Counted from the stretch's first letter, positions 7,781 through 17,590 are shown. The stretch is DNA of 42,952 nucleotides from Desemzia sp045528445 (GCF_045528445.1 NZ_JBGQQU010000032.1:1-42952); one strand, 5' to 3'. Numbers and translations are program-made. The notes: generated from the sequence alone by a model not told the origin.

Positions 7781-8776
7781 TTGTCTGAACTTACAAATGA
7801 AACCCGCGTATTAGAACTAAAAAATCCTGATAGTGCCGTTAATTTATTTGGCAACCAAGATAAGCATTTAACGTTGATTGAAGATGCGATGGATGTGGTG
7901 ATCCATAGTCGTGGAGACAAATTAGAAATTAGTGGATCTAAAGAAAATGTCGACTTAGTCAGCGAAATCTTTATTCAGCTGCAAGAATTATTAAAAACGG
8001 GTATCCAAATTGGACAACCTGATATTGTTACGGCAATAAAAATGGCAAATCGAGGCAATTTATCAAAATTTATTAGTATGTATGAAGAAGAAATCGGAAA
8101 AGACCAAGGTGGAAAACCGATTCGTGTAAAAACATTTGGTCAGCGTCAATACGTTCATTCCATTCAAAAAAATGATGTAGTTTTCGGTGTCGGACCGGCT
8201 GGTACTGGTAAAACGTATCTAGCTGTCGTGATGGCAGTGTCTGCTTTGAAAAAAGGGGAAGTCAAACGCATCATTATCAGTCGTCCTGCTGTAGAAGCCG
8301 GTGAAAGTCTAGGATTCTTACCTGGAGATTTAAAAGAAAAAGTTGACCCTTATTTGAGGCCCATCTATGATGCTATGTACAGCATTTTTGGATCGGAACA
8401 TACTGCTCGTTTGATGGAACGTGGAGTCATCGAAATTGCTCCTTTAGCTTATATGAGAGGGAGAACGCTGGATGATGCTTTTGTCATTTTAGATGAAGCA
8501 CAAAATACAACTGTCCCGCAAATGAAAATGTTCCTGACCCGTTTAGGTTTTGGGTCAAAAATGATTGTCAACGGCGATGTAACGCAAATAGATTTGCCGC
8601 GAGGAACGATGAGCGGTTTAGTACATGCTGAAAGAGTTTTGAAATCCGTTAAAGGCATCCATTTTTCTTACTTTGATGCTTCAGATGTCGTACGCCATCC
8701 TGTGGTTGCAAGCATTATAGCGGCATACAGTGAAGAGAAAAATGAATCTTTATTAAATCAAGACAACAAGAAATAA
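7781..8776 (+). CDS. phoH: PhoH-like ATPase
   Basis: Cytoplasmic P-loop ATPase of the PhoH family, 331 residues. It has an N-terminal KH-like part (about 1-110), the Walker A motif GPAGTGKTYLA (near 138) and Walker B FVILDEAQNTT (near 234), followed by GDVTQIDLPRG, typical of the family. The start is a TTG preceded by AGGAAG; no better ATG is in reach. Neighbours ybeY and era suggest a role in RNA or ribosome maturation, but the biochemical role is unsettled. It is the first gene of the operon. Confidence 0.92.
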   Translation: MSELTNETRVLELKNPDSAVNLFGNQDKHLTLIEDAMDVVIHSRGDKLEISGSKENVDLVSEIFIQLQELLKTGIQIGQPDIVTAIKMANRGNLSKFISMYEEEIGKDQGGKPIRVKTFGQRQYVHSIQKNDVVFGVGPAGTGKTYLAVVMAVSALKKGEVKRIIISRPAVEAGESLGFLPGDLKEKVDPYLRPIYDAMYSIFGSEHTARLMERGVIEIAPLAYMRGRTLDDAFVILDEAQNTTVPQMKMFLTRLGFGSKMIVNGDVTQIDLPRGTMSGLVHAERVLKSVKGIHFSYFDASDVVRHPVVASIIAAYSEEKNESLLNQDNKK

Positions 8777-8798
8777 CCACAACTGGAGGAGAATACAC

Positions 8799-11000
8799 AT
8801 GATGAGAGCGTTCACTGCACTGCGAAAAAAAGTAGGGAAGTTTTTTGTGCCTTTAATCATGCTGTTATTTTCCTCTATTTTATTTCTATTGATGTATAGC
8901 GGTATTCAACCGGCCATATTGGATATCCAGTTGTACCAAGTAGCCGATAATACCATTCGAGCAAATGCAACAGTAGAAGATACTGCACAAACAGAAGCCA
9001 ATCAGAAGGTTGCAGAAGATAATGTAGCACCGGTCTACAGTTTTAATTCAGAAATACAAAAAGTCCAATTGTCAAAAGTACAGATTCTATTTGTGACGAT
9101 TGAAGAAGTGCAAAAAGAAGCCAACAAAATGTATACTCAAGAAGTGGAAAGCTTCCAAGCTGCTAATCCTGAAGATACAGATGGGGAGACACCAAATACT
9201 CCAACTGTAGAACCGCTAACTGCAGAAGAAAAATACGCTTTGTTTGAAAATAAAACAAACAATTTAGAACAAGAAACGCAAGAATTCATCTCAGCATTGC
9301 CGCAATGGGCGATTACTTCATTGTTAGAGGCTCCGGCGGGTACGTTGAAGACATTAAATGACTCTTTGACAACAGTTGTTTCTGATAAAATGGCTGCACC
9401 GATTCGTTTGGAAGAGATGAACCAAGTGATAGAAGATGCGCAGGATAGTCTTCAATACGTGGAATTAGATAATACATACCAAAGAATTGCTAATTTGATA
9501 TTAGAACATGCAATTATAGAAAATAATATTTATAATGAGCAAGCTACCGAACAAGCTCGTCAAGAAGCAGTCAGAAATGTTCAGCCGGTTATGATTTTGC
9601 AAGGACAAGTGATTGTTCAAGAAGGTCATGTAGTAGACAGTGCAGACATGCACCAATTGGAACTATTAGGCATGCTGGATGATGAACCTTCATACCATAT
9701 GCTTTACAGCTTGCTGGTGCTATTGATAGCCCAATTATTAGGAATCTATGTAATCAGCAAAATAGAATCCCTTGCCTCTCAAGATTTTTCTAAGGTATTA
9801 GTACTATATAGCTTGGTGATTATCGCCAGTGTAGCGATCATGAAAGGATTGCAGCTGTTGCAATTAGCCGGTATCAACAATATCGCCTTTCTATACCCGG
9901 CAGCATTAGCACCTCTACTGATAAATGCCTTTTTGTCCCCTAGATTCGGCTATTTAGCAAATACCTTTTTACCCGCCTTTTCGATTTTTATTTACACGGG
10001 TTACAGAGGAACCACTACTGCATTGGTCATCGCTCTGATCTACGTATTGAGTGGATTGTTTGGAGCTTTGATAAGACAAGGAAAAGAACAAAGAATAGAG
10101 GGGAACTTACTTTGGTCAATGATTGTTGGAAATGGTATAGTGATGTTGTCCATGATTTTTTACCTTAACCAGCCTATCTTTACCCTGCAGACCTTACTGA
10201 TGGTGACGTATTCTGTATTAAGCGGCGTACTGGCATATGCATTAGCAACGATCTTGATTCCTTACATTGACGTCTATTATACAGATAATGCTGTTTTGAC
10301 ACTGACAGAATTATCCAATCCGAATCAACCATTGTTGAAATTGTTGCTGACGAAGACGCCTGGAACTTATCACCATAGTTTGATGGTGGCCAATCTCAGC
10401 TCAAATGCTGTCAGTGCTATAGGAGGAGATTCTCTATTTGCTCGAGTAGCTTCCTATTACCATGATGTAGGGAAGTTGACGCATCCGTTGTTTTTTGTGG
10501 AGAATCTGCCAAGTGGGATGGACAATCCACACAACTTGTTGACACCTTACGAAAGCAAGGAAATCATTTTTGGGCATGTTTCTGAAGGAATCAAAATATT
10601 GAAAGAGGCCAAACTGCCACAGTCCATTATTGATATTTGTGCGCAGCATCATGGGACGACTTTAATGAAATATTTTTACGCTCAGGCTAAAAAGGAAAAC
10701 AGTGAGGTCAACGAAAGCGACTTTAGGTATCCAGGTCCTAAACCTCAAACAAAAGAAGCAGCCGTGATCAATATTGCAGATAGTGCAGAAGCAGCCTGTC
10801 GTTCCATGTCCAGACCAACTAAACAGTCAATCGAAGAATTTGTTCATGAATTGATCGTGGATCGAATAAAAGATGGACAATTTGATGAATGTGACATTAC
10901 AATGAAAGAACTAAGGATCGTTGAAGCGGCTTTAGTAGACAATCTAGTGGGGACCTTCCATAGCAGGATCGAATACCCTAAAACAGAACCAACAAAATAA
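8799..11000 (+). CDS. pgpH: Cyclic-di-AMP phosphodiesterase, 7TM-HD family
   Basis: Membrane enzyme of 733 residues that hydrolyses c-di-AMP in characterised homologues (Listeria PgpH). Order of parts: one N-terminal membrane segment (about 15-37), a large extracellular domain (7TMR-HDED type, about 45-295), about seven membrane segments (300-490) and a cytoplasmic HD domain. The HD residues are visible as YHHSLMVANL (near 523), YYHDVGKLTHPLFF (near 551) and CAQHHGTTL (near 611). The start ATG follows CTGGAGGAG; a second ATG is the next codon. It lies 22 bases after phoH and 37 before ybeY. Confidence 0.93.
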   Translation: MMRAFTALRKKVGKFFVPLIMLLFSSILFLLMYSGIQPAILDIQLYQVADNTIRANATVEDTAQTEANQKVAEDNVAPVYSFNSEIQKVQLSKVQILFVTIEEVQKEANKMYTQEVESFQAANPEDTDGETPNTPTVEPLTAEEKYALFENKTNNLEQETQEFISALPQWAITSLLEAPAGTLKTLNDSLTTVVSDKMAAPIRLEEMNQVIEDAQDSLQYVELDNTYQRIANLILEHAIIENNIYNEQATEQARQEAVRNVQPVMILQGQVIVQEGHVVDSADMHQLELLGMLDDEPSYHMLYSLLVLLIAQLLGIYVISKIESLASQDFSKVLVLYSLVIIASVAIMKGLQLLQLAGINNIAFLYPAALAPLLINAFLSPRFGYLANTFLPAFSIFIYTGYRGTTTALVIALIYVLSGLFGALIRQGKEQRIEGNLLWSMIVGNGIVMLSMIFYLNQPIFTLQTLLMVTYSVLSGVLAYALATILIPYIDVYYTDNAVLTLTELSNPNQPLLKLLLTKTPGTYHHSLMVANLSSNAVSAIGGDSLFARVASYYHDVGKLTHPLFFVENLPSGMDNPHNLLTPYESKEIIFGHVSEGIKILKEAKLPQSIIDICAQHHGTTLMKYFYAQAKKENSEVNESDFRYPGPKPQTKEAAVINIADSAEAACRSMSRPTKQSIEEFVHELIVDRIKDGQFDECDITMKELRIVEAALVDNLVGTFHSRIEYPKTEPTK

Positions 11001-11037
11001 GGTCCAATAAACATTTTAAAGGAGTGGTGGTTATTCT

Positions 11038-11517
11038 ATGGAATTAGATTTATTTGATGAAACCAATACCGTTGAAGAAGAACATAAAGAGTTGGTCAGT
11101 ACGATTTTAGAATTTGCTGCAAAAAAACTTGCATTACCGGACAATACAGAAGTGTCTGTTACGTTCGTCACGAACCCCCGGATACAAGAGATCAATCGTG
11201 AATACCGAGATAAAGATCAACCTACAGATGTCATCAGCTTTGCATTGGAAGACGAAGTAGATGACGAACCGGAATTCTTTTTAGGAGATTTTGAAGGAAT
11301 GATTCCTAAAAACATTGGAGACATTATTATTTCCATTGATCGAACGAAGGAACAAGCTGTTGAATATGGCCATTCATTCCAAAGAGAGTTAGGCTTCCTA
11401 GCGTTACATGGTTTTTTACATTTAAATGGGTATGACCATATGAATGAAGAAGATGAAAAAGAAATGTTTGGACTGCAAAAACAAATTTTAGAGGAGTATG
11501 GTCTTGGACGAGAATAA
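11038..11517 (+). CDS. ybeY: Endoribonuclease YbeY (rRNA maturation)
   Basis: Zinc-dependent endoribonuclease of 159 residues, active in 16S rRNA 3'-end maturation and ribosome quality control in studied bacteria. The metal site HGFLHLNGYDH (about 124-134) has all three histidines, and TDVISFAL (about 63-70) is also characteristic. The start ATG has AAGGAGTGG upstream. Its last codons overlap the start of the kinase gene, indicating translational coupling in the phoH-era operon. Confidence 0.96.
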   Translation: MELDLFDETNTVEEEHKELVSTILEFAAKKLALPDNTEVSVTFVTNPRIQEINREYRDKDQPTDVISFALEDEVDDEPEFFLGDFEGMIPKNIGDIIISIDRTKEQAVEYGHSFQRELGFLALHGFLHLNGYDHMNEEDEKEMFGLQKQILEEYGLGRE

Positions 11518-11893
11518 AAAAAGTACAAAAAACCGAAGATACCTTGATTCTTTTAAATATGCTTTTATGGGAGTCGTAACTGTATTTCGAGAAGAACGGA
11601 ACATGCGGACGCATGTAACATTGGGTTTTTTAGTTCTTTTATTTAGTCTGTTTTGTAAACTTTCATCAGCAGAATGGCTTTGGATGTTTTTATGTGTCTT
11701 TTTAGTTTTTGTCATGGAAATATGGAATACAGTGATTGAAAATGTGGTAGACTTAGTTACCGATCATCAATATCATCCCATTGCAAAAAAAGCTAAAGAC
11801 ATGGCGGCGTCAGCAGTACTAGTGACTTCTTTATTTTCAGTTGTTGTTGGTAGCTATATTTTGTTGCCCAAGATACTGAGCTGGTTCTTTTAA
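11504..11893 (+). CDS. dgkA: Undecaprenol / diacylglycerol kinase family protein
   Basis: Small integral membrane kinase. In Gram-positive bacteria this family phosphorylates undecaprenol, recycling the cell-wall lipid carrier. Visible are the RNMRTHVTLGF stretch, the catalytic EIWNTVIENVVDLVT (near 70-84), AKKAKDMAASAV, and three hydrophobic segments. I chose the TTG at 11504, 7 bases after GAGGAG; the in-frame ATG at 11498 lies only 1 base after that site, so it is a poor start. The gene overlaps ybeY by 14 bases. Undecaprenol rather than diacylglycerol as substrate is from family knowledge. Confidence 0.9.
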   Translation: MDENKKSTKNRRYLDSFKYAFMGVVTVFREERNMRTHVTLGFLVLLFSLFCKLSSAEWLWMFLCVFLVFVMEIWNTVIENVVDLVTDHQYHPIAKKAKDMAASAVLVTSLFSVVVGSYILLPKILSWFF

Positions 11894-11944
11894 TAGAGTG
11901 AACAGATGTGTTGAAAATACTTATTCCCAAGGAGATAAAATTAA

Positions 11945-12355
11945 ATGAAACCAAACGATACAGTTGTAGAAACTTTAATCGATAATGCAACAGCCATGTT
12001 AGATCGTGCCTACGTACCTTATTCAAACTTTCCAGTAGGGGCTGCACTTGTCACAAAAGATGGAGAATTTTTTTCAGGCTGCAATATTGAGAATGCCTCT
12101 TATGGATTAGCCAATTGTGCTGAACGAACAGCTATCTTTAAAGCTGTTTCAGAAGGAAAAAAAGAGTTTGATTATTTAGTAGTAACTGGAGACACTGATG
12201 GACCAATTTCGCCATGTGGGGCCTGTCGTCAAGTGATGGCAGAATTTTGTGAACCAGATATGCCGGTATTGCTGACCAATAAAAAAGGCAAACAATTAGC
12301 AACAACAGTTAAAGAGCTTCTGCCTGGAGCATTTCGATCGGAGGATATGGTTTAA
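11945..12355 (+). CDS. cdd: Cytidine deaminase
   Basis: Pyrimidine-salvage enzyme of 136 residues that deaminates cytidine and deoxycytidine to uridine forms. The zinc site is intact: Cys58-Ala-Glu60 (NCAERTA) with the catalytic Glu, and Pro90-Cys91-Gly-Ala-Cys94 (SPCGACRQ). Substrate residues NIENASYG are also present. Length is typical of the small tetrameric class. An AAGGAG site precedes the ATG, and era begins one base after the stop. It is a usual member of this operon between dgkA and era. Confidence 0.96.
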   Translation: MKPNDTVVETLIDNATAMLDRAYVPYSNFPVGAALVTKDGEFFSGCNIENASYGLANCAERTAIFKAVSEGKKEFDYLVVTGDTDGPISPCGACRQVMAEFCEPDMPVLLTNKKGKQLATTVKELLPGAFRSEDMV

Positions 12356-12356
12356 T

Positions 12357-13262
12357 ATGGTTAAGAAAAATTATAAATCAGGGTTTGTATCTATTGTAGG
12401 ACGCCCAAATGTAGGGAAATCAACATTTTTAAATCAAGTAGTAGGTCAAAAAATTGCGATTATGAGTGATAAAGCGCAAACGACAAGAAATAAAATCCAA
12501 GGGATCTATACCACTAAAGAAGAACAAATTATTTTTATCGATACCCCTGGGATTCATAAGCCAAGACATCGCTTAGGTGACTTCATGGTTGATTCAGCCT
12601 TGAGTTCTTTTAAAGGTGTAGAGGTCATTTTGTTTATGGTCAATGCGACAGAAAAACGCGGCCCAGGAGATAACTTCATCATTGATAAATTGCAAGAGAG
12701 CAAAACGCCTGTCTTTTTAGTCATCAATAAAATCGATGAAGTTCACCCAGATAAATTATTAACGATCATTGAAGATTACAGAACAACAATGGATTACGCT
12801 GAAATCGTGCCAATCTCTGCTAAAGAAGGAAACAATGTTCCGACTTTGTTGAAAGAAGTGACCAGCTACTTGCCTGAAGGACCTCAATTTTATCCTGAAG
12901 ATCAAGTGACGGATCACCCTGAGTACTTTATCATTTCAGAATTGATTCGTGAAAAAGTCTTGCAATTGACTCGTGAAGAAGTACCGCATTCAGTAGCTGT
13001 TGTCGTGGAAAAGATCGAGCGCAGCGAAACCGATAAAGTTCAAGTTCACGCAGCAATCATCGTGGAACGTTCTACTCAAAAAGGAATCATTATCGGAAAA
13101 GGCGGTAAAATGCTGAAAGATATCGGGATTCGAGCTAGAAAAGATATTGAAATATTGCTGGGAGATAAAATTTATCTAGACTTATGGGTCAAAGTTCAAA
13201 AAGATTGGCGTGACCGTCAAACCAACTTGCAAGACTTTGGGTATCGTTCTGAAGATTACTAA
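12357..13262 (+). CDS. era: GTPase Era
   Basis: Essential 301-residue GTPase that binds 16S rRNA during 30S assembly. The G domain has GRPNVGKSTFLNQ (G1, about 15-27), a TTR switch motif, DTPG (G3) and NKID (G4). The C-terminal KH domain contains IIVERSTQKGIIIGKGGKML (about 234-253). It starts one base after cdd, with its ribosome site (GGAGG) inside the end of cdd, so translation is coupled. The last gene of the tight operon; 151 bases separate it from recO. Confidence 0.97.
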   Translation: MVKKNYKSGFVSIVGRPNVGKSTFLNQVVGQKIAIMSDKAQTTRNKIQGIYTTKEEQIIFIDTPGIHKPRHRLGDFMVDSALSSFKGVEVILFMVNATEKRGPGDNFIIDKLQESKTPVFLVINKIDEVHPDKLLTIIEDYRTTMDYAEIVPISAKEGNNVPTLLKEVTSYLPEGPQFYPEDQVTDHPEYFIISELIREKVLQLTREEVPHSVAVVVEKIERSETDKVQVHAAIIVERSTQKGIIIGKGGKMLKDIGIRARKDIEILLGDKIYLDLWVKVQKDWRDRQTNLQDFGYRSEDY

Positions 13263-13413
13263 AAATAGATGTCTATTTTATAACGTTGGTAAAAAAATGA
13301 TTCTGAAATTTTCTAGAAAATAGTGGTTAAGAATTCTCATTTATGAGCCTAAACTTTCTACCCATGTTATAAGATGAAAGATTCTAAAATTCAGTTAAAA
13401 AGGAGTGGAGAAG

Positions 13414-14214
13414 TTGTCTCAAATTGAAGAATTTGAAGGCATTGTGCTATCTGTCAAAAAACATCGCGAAACAGATCACTTAGTTAAACTATTTACCGAT
13501 CGTTTCGGTAAATTGATGTTTTTTAGCAGAGGGACAGGCAAGCGAAATAGTAAAATGAAAACTGCCATTCTCCCTTTTACAAAAGCCACTTATATTGGTG
13601 ATGTTCGAGATACTGGTTTATGCTTTCTAAATGATGCCAAAGATCAAGAACAATACAAAAGTATGCAAACGGATATTTTCTTGAACGCGTATGCAACTTA
13701 TTTATTGAGTTTGGTTGATGTAGCTTTAGAAGACAGGAAACCGGATGGTACGTTATACCACAAGCTATCAGCTAGTTTGAGAGAAATAGATGAAGGGTCA
13801 GACCCGGAAATCATTATGAATATTTTTGAGATTCAGTTGCTGCCTTATTTTGGGGTAGCACCTGAATTAAGAGGCTGCAGAGTGTGCGGCAATACAGATG
13901 GTCCATTTGATTATTCGTTGAATTATGGGGGATTGTTGTGTCAGCAACATTGGCATATGGACCAGCATCGGTACCATGCAAGTCAACGAAGCATCTACTT
14001 TATTCGTTTATTTTCAAGGATTTCATTAGACCAAATCGGCAATATCAGTGTAAAAGAAGAAACAAAAAAAGAAGTTCAATTTTTAATTGATCAAATCTAT
14101 GATGATTCAGTAGGACTCAAGCTGAAAAGCAAAAGCTTTATCCAAAAAATGGGGAGTTGGAGCACTGTGCTCAAAGACTCGCGCAATCCTGAAAAAAATG
14201 ATAGAAAAGATTGA
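13414..14214 (+). CDS. recO: DNA repair protein RecO
   Basis: Recombination mediator that loads RecA with RecR in the RecFOR pathway; 266 residues. It has an N-terminal OB fold with EGIVLSVKKHRETDHLVKLF and GKLMFFSRGTGK, and a zinc-finger-like CRVCGNTDG...LLCQQH (about 158-183). I chose the TTG at 13414, 8 bases after AAGGAG; the upstream in-frame GTG overlaps that site. The 151-base gap after era shows no clear terminator or promoter, so it may belong to the same transcript. Its stop codon overlaps the -35 box of the next promoter. Confidence 0.93.
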   Translation: MSQIEEFEGIVLSVKKHRETDHLVKLFTDRFGKLMFFSRGTGKRNSKMKTAILPFTKATYIGDVRDTGLCFLNDAKDQEQYKSMQTDIFLNAYATYLLSLVDVALEDRKPDGTLYHKLSASLREIDEGSDPEIIMNIFEIQLLPYFGVAPELRGCRVCGNTDGPFDYSLNYGGLLCQQHWHMDQHRYHASQRSIYFIRLFSRISLDQIGNISVKEETKKEVQFLIDQIYDDSVGLKLKSKSFIQKMGSWSTVLKDSRNPEKNDRKD

Positions 14215-14240
14215 CAACCTCTCTAAAAAGAGGCTATTAT
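14211..14240 (+). promoter_or_regulatory. glyQS promoter
   Basis: -35 TTGACA (14211-14216) overlaps the recO stop codon. The -10 is TATTAT (14235-14240, 18-base spacer); an overlapping TATAAT at 14238-14243 would need a 21-base spacer. The spacer contains a CCTCT / AGAGG inverted repeat. Confidence 0.65.
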
Positions 14241-14244
14241 AATA

Positions 14245-14475
14245 AAGAATTGAAGAAACAGCGATGAAGGAAAAAGTAAAAATTTGAATCTCTTATCTAA
14301 GCGAATTTGGGATAGTGTGAGCCAAATAAAGAGTGAATTTTGAAAGGGCATCTGGAGCTGAAACCAACAAAGATGCTAGTAGCGGTTTAAACGATGCTAG
14401 AATTAGGGTGGAACCGCGGTTAATATATAATCGTCCCTATGCTTAACCAAGTCGTTGAGCATAGGGGCTTTTTTC
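14245..14475 (+). promoter_or_regulatory. Glycine T-box leader controlling glyQS
   Basis: The T-box core AGGGTGGAACCGCGG is at 14405-14419. A terminator follows, with arms CCCTATGCT (14435-14443) and AGCATAGGG (14458-14466) and a T-run at 14469-14474. The specifier region reads GAAAGGGCATCTGGAG, giving GGC (Gly) at 14347-14349, in agreement with glycyl-tRNA synthetase downstream. It lets uncharged tRNA-Gly switch on the operon. Confidence 0.95.
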
Positions 14476-14507
14476 TATTTCAAGACAAAAATGAGGAGTG
14501 GAAACAG

Positions 14508-15419
14508 ATGAAAAAAGACAGTTTAACCTTTCAAGAAATCATTTTAACACTGCAAAAATATTGGTCTGATCAAGGCTGTATGTTAATGCAAGCGTATGAT
14601 ACAGAAAAAGGTGCCGGAACGATGAGCCCGTATACTTTTTTACGCGCAATAGGACCAGAACCATGGAATGCAGCTTATGTAGAACCTTCAAGAAGACCAG
14701 CTGATGGCCGTTACGGAGAAAACCCTAACCGTTTATTCCAACACCATCAATTCCAAGTTGTGATGAAGCCGTCACCTGAAAACATCCAAGAATTGTATTT
14801 GGAAAGTTTGAAATTATTAGGCATTAATCCGTTAGAACACGATATCCGTTTTGTAGAAGACAACTGGGAAAATCCTTCTATGGGGTGTGCCGGTTTAGGA
14901 TGGGAAGTATGGTTAGACGGAATGGAAATCACTCAGTTCACTTATTTCCAACAAGTAGGCGGTTTGGAATGTAAACCTGTCACCAGTGAGATTACTTATG
15001 GTTTAGAACGCCTTGCTTCTTACATCCAAGAAGTGGATAGTGTATACGATATCGAATGGACAACAGGTGTAAAATATGGAGAGATCTTTATTCAACCAGA
15101 ATACGAACATTCTCAATATGCTTTCAATCATAGCAACCAAGAAATGCTATTGAATTTCTTTGATGAGTATGAAAAAGAAGCCAAAAAACAAATTGAAGCA
15201 GGTTTGGTTCATCCAGCATACGATTACGTTCTAAAATGCAGCCACGCCTTCAATTTGCTGGATGCTAGAGGAGCAGTATCGGTTACCGAAAGAGCCGGCT
15301 ACTTAGCGCGCATTCGTAATATGGCACGAGCAATCGCAAAAGCTTTTGTAAATGAACGCGAAAAACTAGGATTCCCATTATTAAAGAATGAAGAAATTCA
15401 ATTGGAGGAGGCTGAATAA
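14508..15419 (+). CDS. glyQ: Glycyl-tRNA synthetase alpha subunit
   Basis: Catalytic subunit of the heterotetrameric (alpha2-beta2) glycyl-tRNA synthetase; 303 residues. Characteristic stretches are TFQEIILTLQKYWSDQGC, EPSRRPADGRYGENPNR, FVEDNWENPSMGCAGLGWEV and MEITQFTYFQQVGG. I chose the ATG at 14508, 8 bases after GAGGAG; an in-frame ATG 23 codons upstream lies in the T-box terminator and would add unrelated residues. It is separated from glyS by one base. Confidence 0.97.
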   Translation: MKKDSLTFQEIILTLQKYWSDQGCMLMQAYDTEKGAGTMSPYTFLRAIGPEPWNAAYVEPSRRPADGRYGENPNRLFQHHQFQVVMKPSPENIQELYLESLKLLGINPLEHDIRFVEDNWENPSMGCAGLGWEVWLDGMEITQFTYFQQVGGLECKPVTSEITYGLERLASYIQEVDSVYDIEWTTGVKYGEIFIQPEYEHSQYAFNHSNQEMLLNFFDEYEKEAKKQIEAGLVHPAYDYVLKCSHAFNLLDARGAVSVTERAGYLARIRNMARAIAKAFVNEREKLGFPLLKNEEIQLEEAE

Positions 15420-15420
15420 T

Positions 15421-17490
15421 ATGAGTCATAATGTATTGCTTGAAATCGGACTAGAAGAAATGCCCGCAAATGTAATCACTCAAAGTCGCATCCAATTGAT
15501 GCAACGAATCGAAAAATTCTTGACTGAAAATCGTTTAGCTTTTGGTGAAGTCAAGTCATATGCTACTCCACGTCGCTTAGCTGTATTGATACATGAAGTT
15601 GTTGAAAAGCAAGAAGACGAAGAAGTAACCGCTAAAGGACCGGCAAAAAAAATCGCTTTAGATGAAAACGGAGATTGGTCCAAAGCTGCACAAGGATTCG
15701 TTCGAGGACAAGGCCTGACAACAGATGACATTTATTTAAAAGAAATCAAAGGTATCGAATACGTGCACGTGGATAAATTTATTCCTGGAAAAGCAGCTAT
15801 GGACATTTTGGTGCATTTATCAGAAGTCATCACAGCTATGACATTCCCGGTCAGTATGCACTGGGCAGACTATTCATTAAAATACATCCGCCCGATTCAT
15901 TGGATCGCTGCTTTAGCAGATGATCAAGTGATTCCGTTTAAAGTGTTGGATATCGAAACATCGAACACCAGCCGTGGTCACCGCTTCTTAGGAACCGATG
16001 TGGAATTTAAAGATGCATTAGATTATGAAGATGCACTTAAAAAAGAATTTGTCATTGCAAACAATGATGAAAGAAGTGCGCTGATTGTTGAACAAATTAA
16101 TCAATTAGCAGTTGAACACCATTGGACTGTTCCGATGGATGAGGACCTTTTGGAAGAAGTAACCAATATTGTCGAATACCCGACAGCTTTTTATGGAACA
16201 TTTGACGAAACTTACTTATCTTTACCAAATGAAGTGCTGATCACTTCTATGAAAGATCACCAACGCTATTTTTATGTGTTGGATGCAGAAAACAACTTGA
16301 TGCCTTATTTCATTTCTGTTCGCAACGGAAATGCCGATCACATTGAGAACGTGGCTAAAGGAAATGAAAAAGTATTAGTCGCACGTTTGGATGACGCTAA
16401 TTTCTTCTTTGAGGAAGATAAAAAATTGTCGATCGCTAGCTGTTTAGAAAAATTGAAATCTGTTACGTTCCATGAAAAAATAGGATCTATGTTCAGCAAA
16501 ATGCAGCGTGTAGGATTATTTGCAGAAGTTATTGGTAAGCAAGTTGGGTTAACTGAACAAGAATTGACGGATTTAAATAGAGCAGCGGCTATCTATAAAT
16601 TTGATTTAGTGACCAATATGGTAGATGAGTTCCCTGAATTGCAAGGAATTATGGGTGAGAAATATGCGGTGTTGTTTGGCGAAAACGCAGCAGTTGCCCA
16701 AGCAATCCGTGAACATTACCAACCGATTTCTAGTGAAGGAGAATTGCCTGTCAGCAACATTGGGGCAGTATTGGCTATTGCGGATAAATTAGATAGTGTG
16801 ATGAGTTTGTTTGCTGCTGGAGTTATTCCAACAGGTTCAAATGATCCATTTGGTTTAAGAAGACAAGCTTACGGGATGATTCGTATTGTGGTAGATAAAC
16901 AATGGACGTTCCCTGTTCGTACGATTTGGAACACGATTTTAACTCAATTAGAAGAAAGCACTTCATTGCTGTTAGAAGGATTCAAAAAAACGGATACAGA
17001 AGCACTTGCTTTTATCAAAGGAAGAGTGCGTCAATTGTTGAACGGTCTTCAATTGAGCCATGATGTCATTGATGCGGCATTGGATTCTACTCAAGATGAC
17101 ATCATTCAAATTATTGAAACAGCTCAAGTTTTAGCGAGCGAAAGTGCGAAAAAAGATTTCAAACCAACAATTGAAGCAATCTCCAGAGCATTGAATTTAG
17201 CCAGCAAAGCCAATGCAGAGGCTGTCATTAAACCGGAACGTTTTGAAACAACTTCTGAAAAGAACTTGTATGACAATGTTCTATTGCTTAAAGACCGTTA
17301 TGCCGAGTTGACGATCGCAGAAAAATACACAGCGTTAGCTGACTTAGCACCGATCATCAATGCTTTCTTTGATGAAAACATGGTCATGGCAGAAGATGCA
17401 GAGGTTAGAGACAACCGTTTGTCTATTCTTCACCGAATAGCGGACTTCACGTTATCTTTTGCCAGCTTAGATAAACTCGTGATAAAATAA
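15421..17490 (+). CDS. glyS: Glycyl-tRNA synthetase beta subunit
   Basis: The 689-residue beta subunit holds tRNA-binding and HD-like domains. It begins with VLLEIGLEEMPANVI, followed by SYATPRRLAVLI, the conserved KGPAKK and FPVSMHW, PTGSNDPFGLRRQAYG (about 481-496) and a C-terminal anticodon-binding region. The start at 15421 has TTGGAGGAGG inside the end of glyQ. A terminator follows 12 bases after the stop. Confidence 0.97.
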   Translation: MSHNVLLEIGLEEMPANVITQSRIQLMQRIEKFLTENRLAFGEVKSYATPRRLAVLIHEVVEKQEDEEVTAKGPAKKIALDENGDWSKAAQGFVRGQGLTTDDIYLKEIKGIEYVHVDKFIPGKAAMDILVHLSEVITAMTFPVSMHWADYSLKYIRPIHWIAALADDQVIPFKVLDIETSNTSRGHRFLGTDVEFKDALDYEDALKKEFVIANNDERSALIVEQINQLAVEHHWTVPMDEDLLEEVTNIVEYPTAFYGTFDETYLSLPNEVLITSMKDHQRYFYVLDAENNLMPYFISVRNGNADHIENVAKGNEKVLVARLDDANFFFEEDKKLSIASCLEKLKSVTFHEKIGSMFSKMQRVGLFAEVIGKQVGLTEQELTDLNRAAAIYKFDLVTNMVDEFPELQGIMGEKYAVLFGENAAVAQAIREHYQPISSEGELPVSNIGAVLAIADKLDSVMSLFAAGVIPTGSNDPFGLRRQAYGMIRIVVDKQWTFPVRTIWNTILTQLEESTSLLLEGFKKTDTEALAFIKGRVRQLLNGLQLSHDVIDAALDSTQDDIIQIIETAQVLASESAKKDFKPTIEAISRALNLASKANAEAVIKPERFETTSEKNLYDNVLLLKDRYAELTIAEKYTALADLAPIINAFFDENMVMAEDAEVRDNRLSILHRIADFTLSFASLDKLVIK

Positions 17491-17502
17491 TGTTTCATTG
17501 TT

Positions 17503-17542
17503 ACTCCATTAGGGATCTTCTTTCTTAGTGGAGTTCTTTTTT
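17503..17542 (+). terminator. Terminator after glyS
   Basis: Arms ACTCCATTAG (17503-17512) and CTTAGTGGAGT (17524-17534) pair with two wobbles, followed by TCTTTTTT. Confidence 0.88.
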
Positions 17543-17590
17543 AAATGAAACAAGCTTTTACACAGCATAGTGAGAAGGGGGGTTCTTTTG

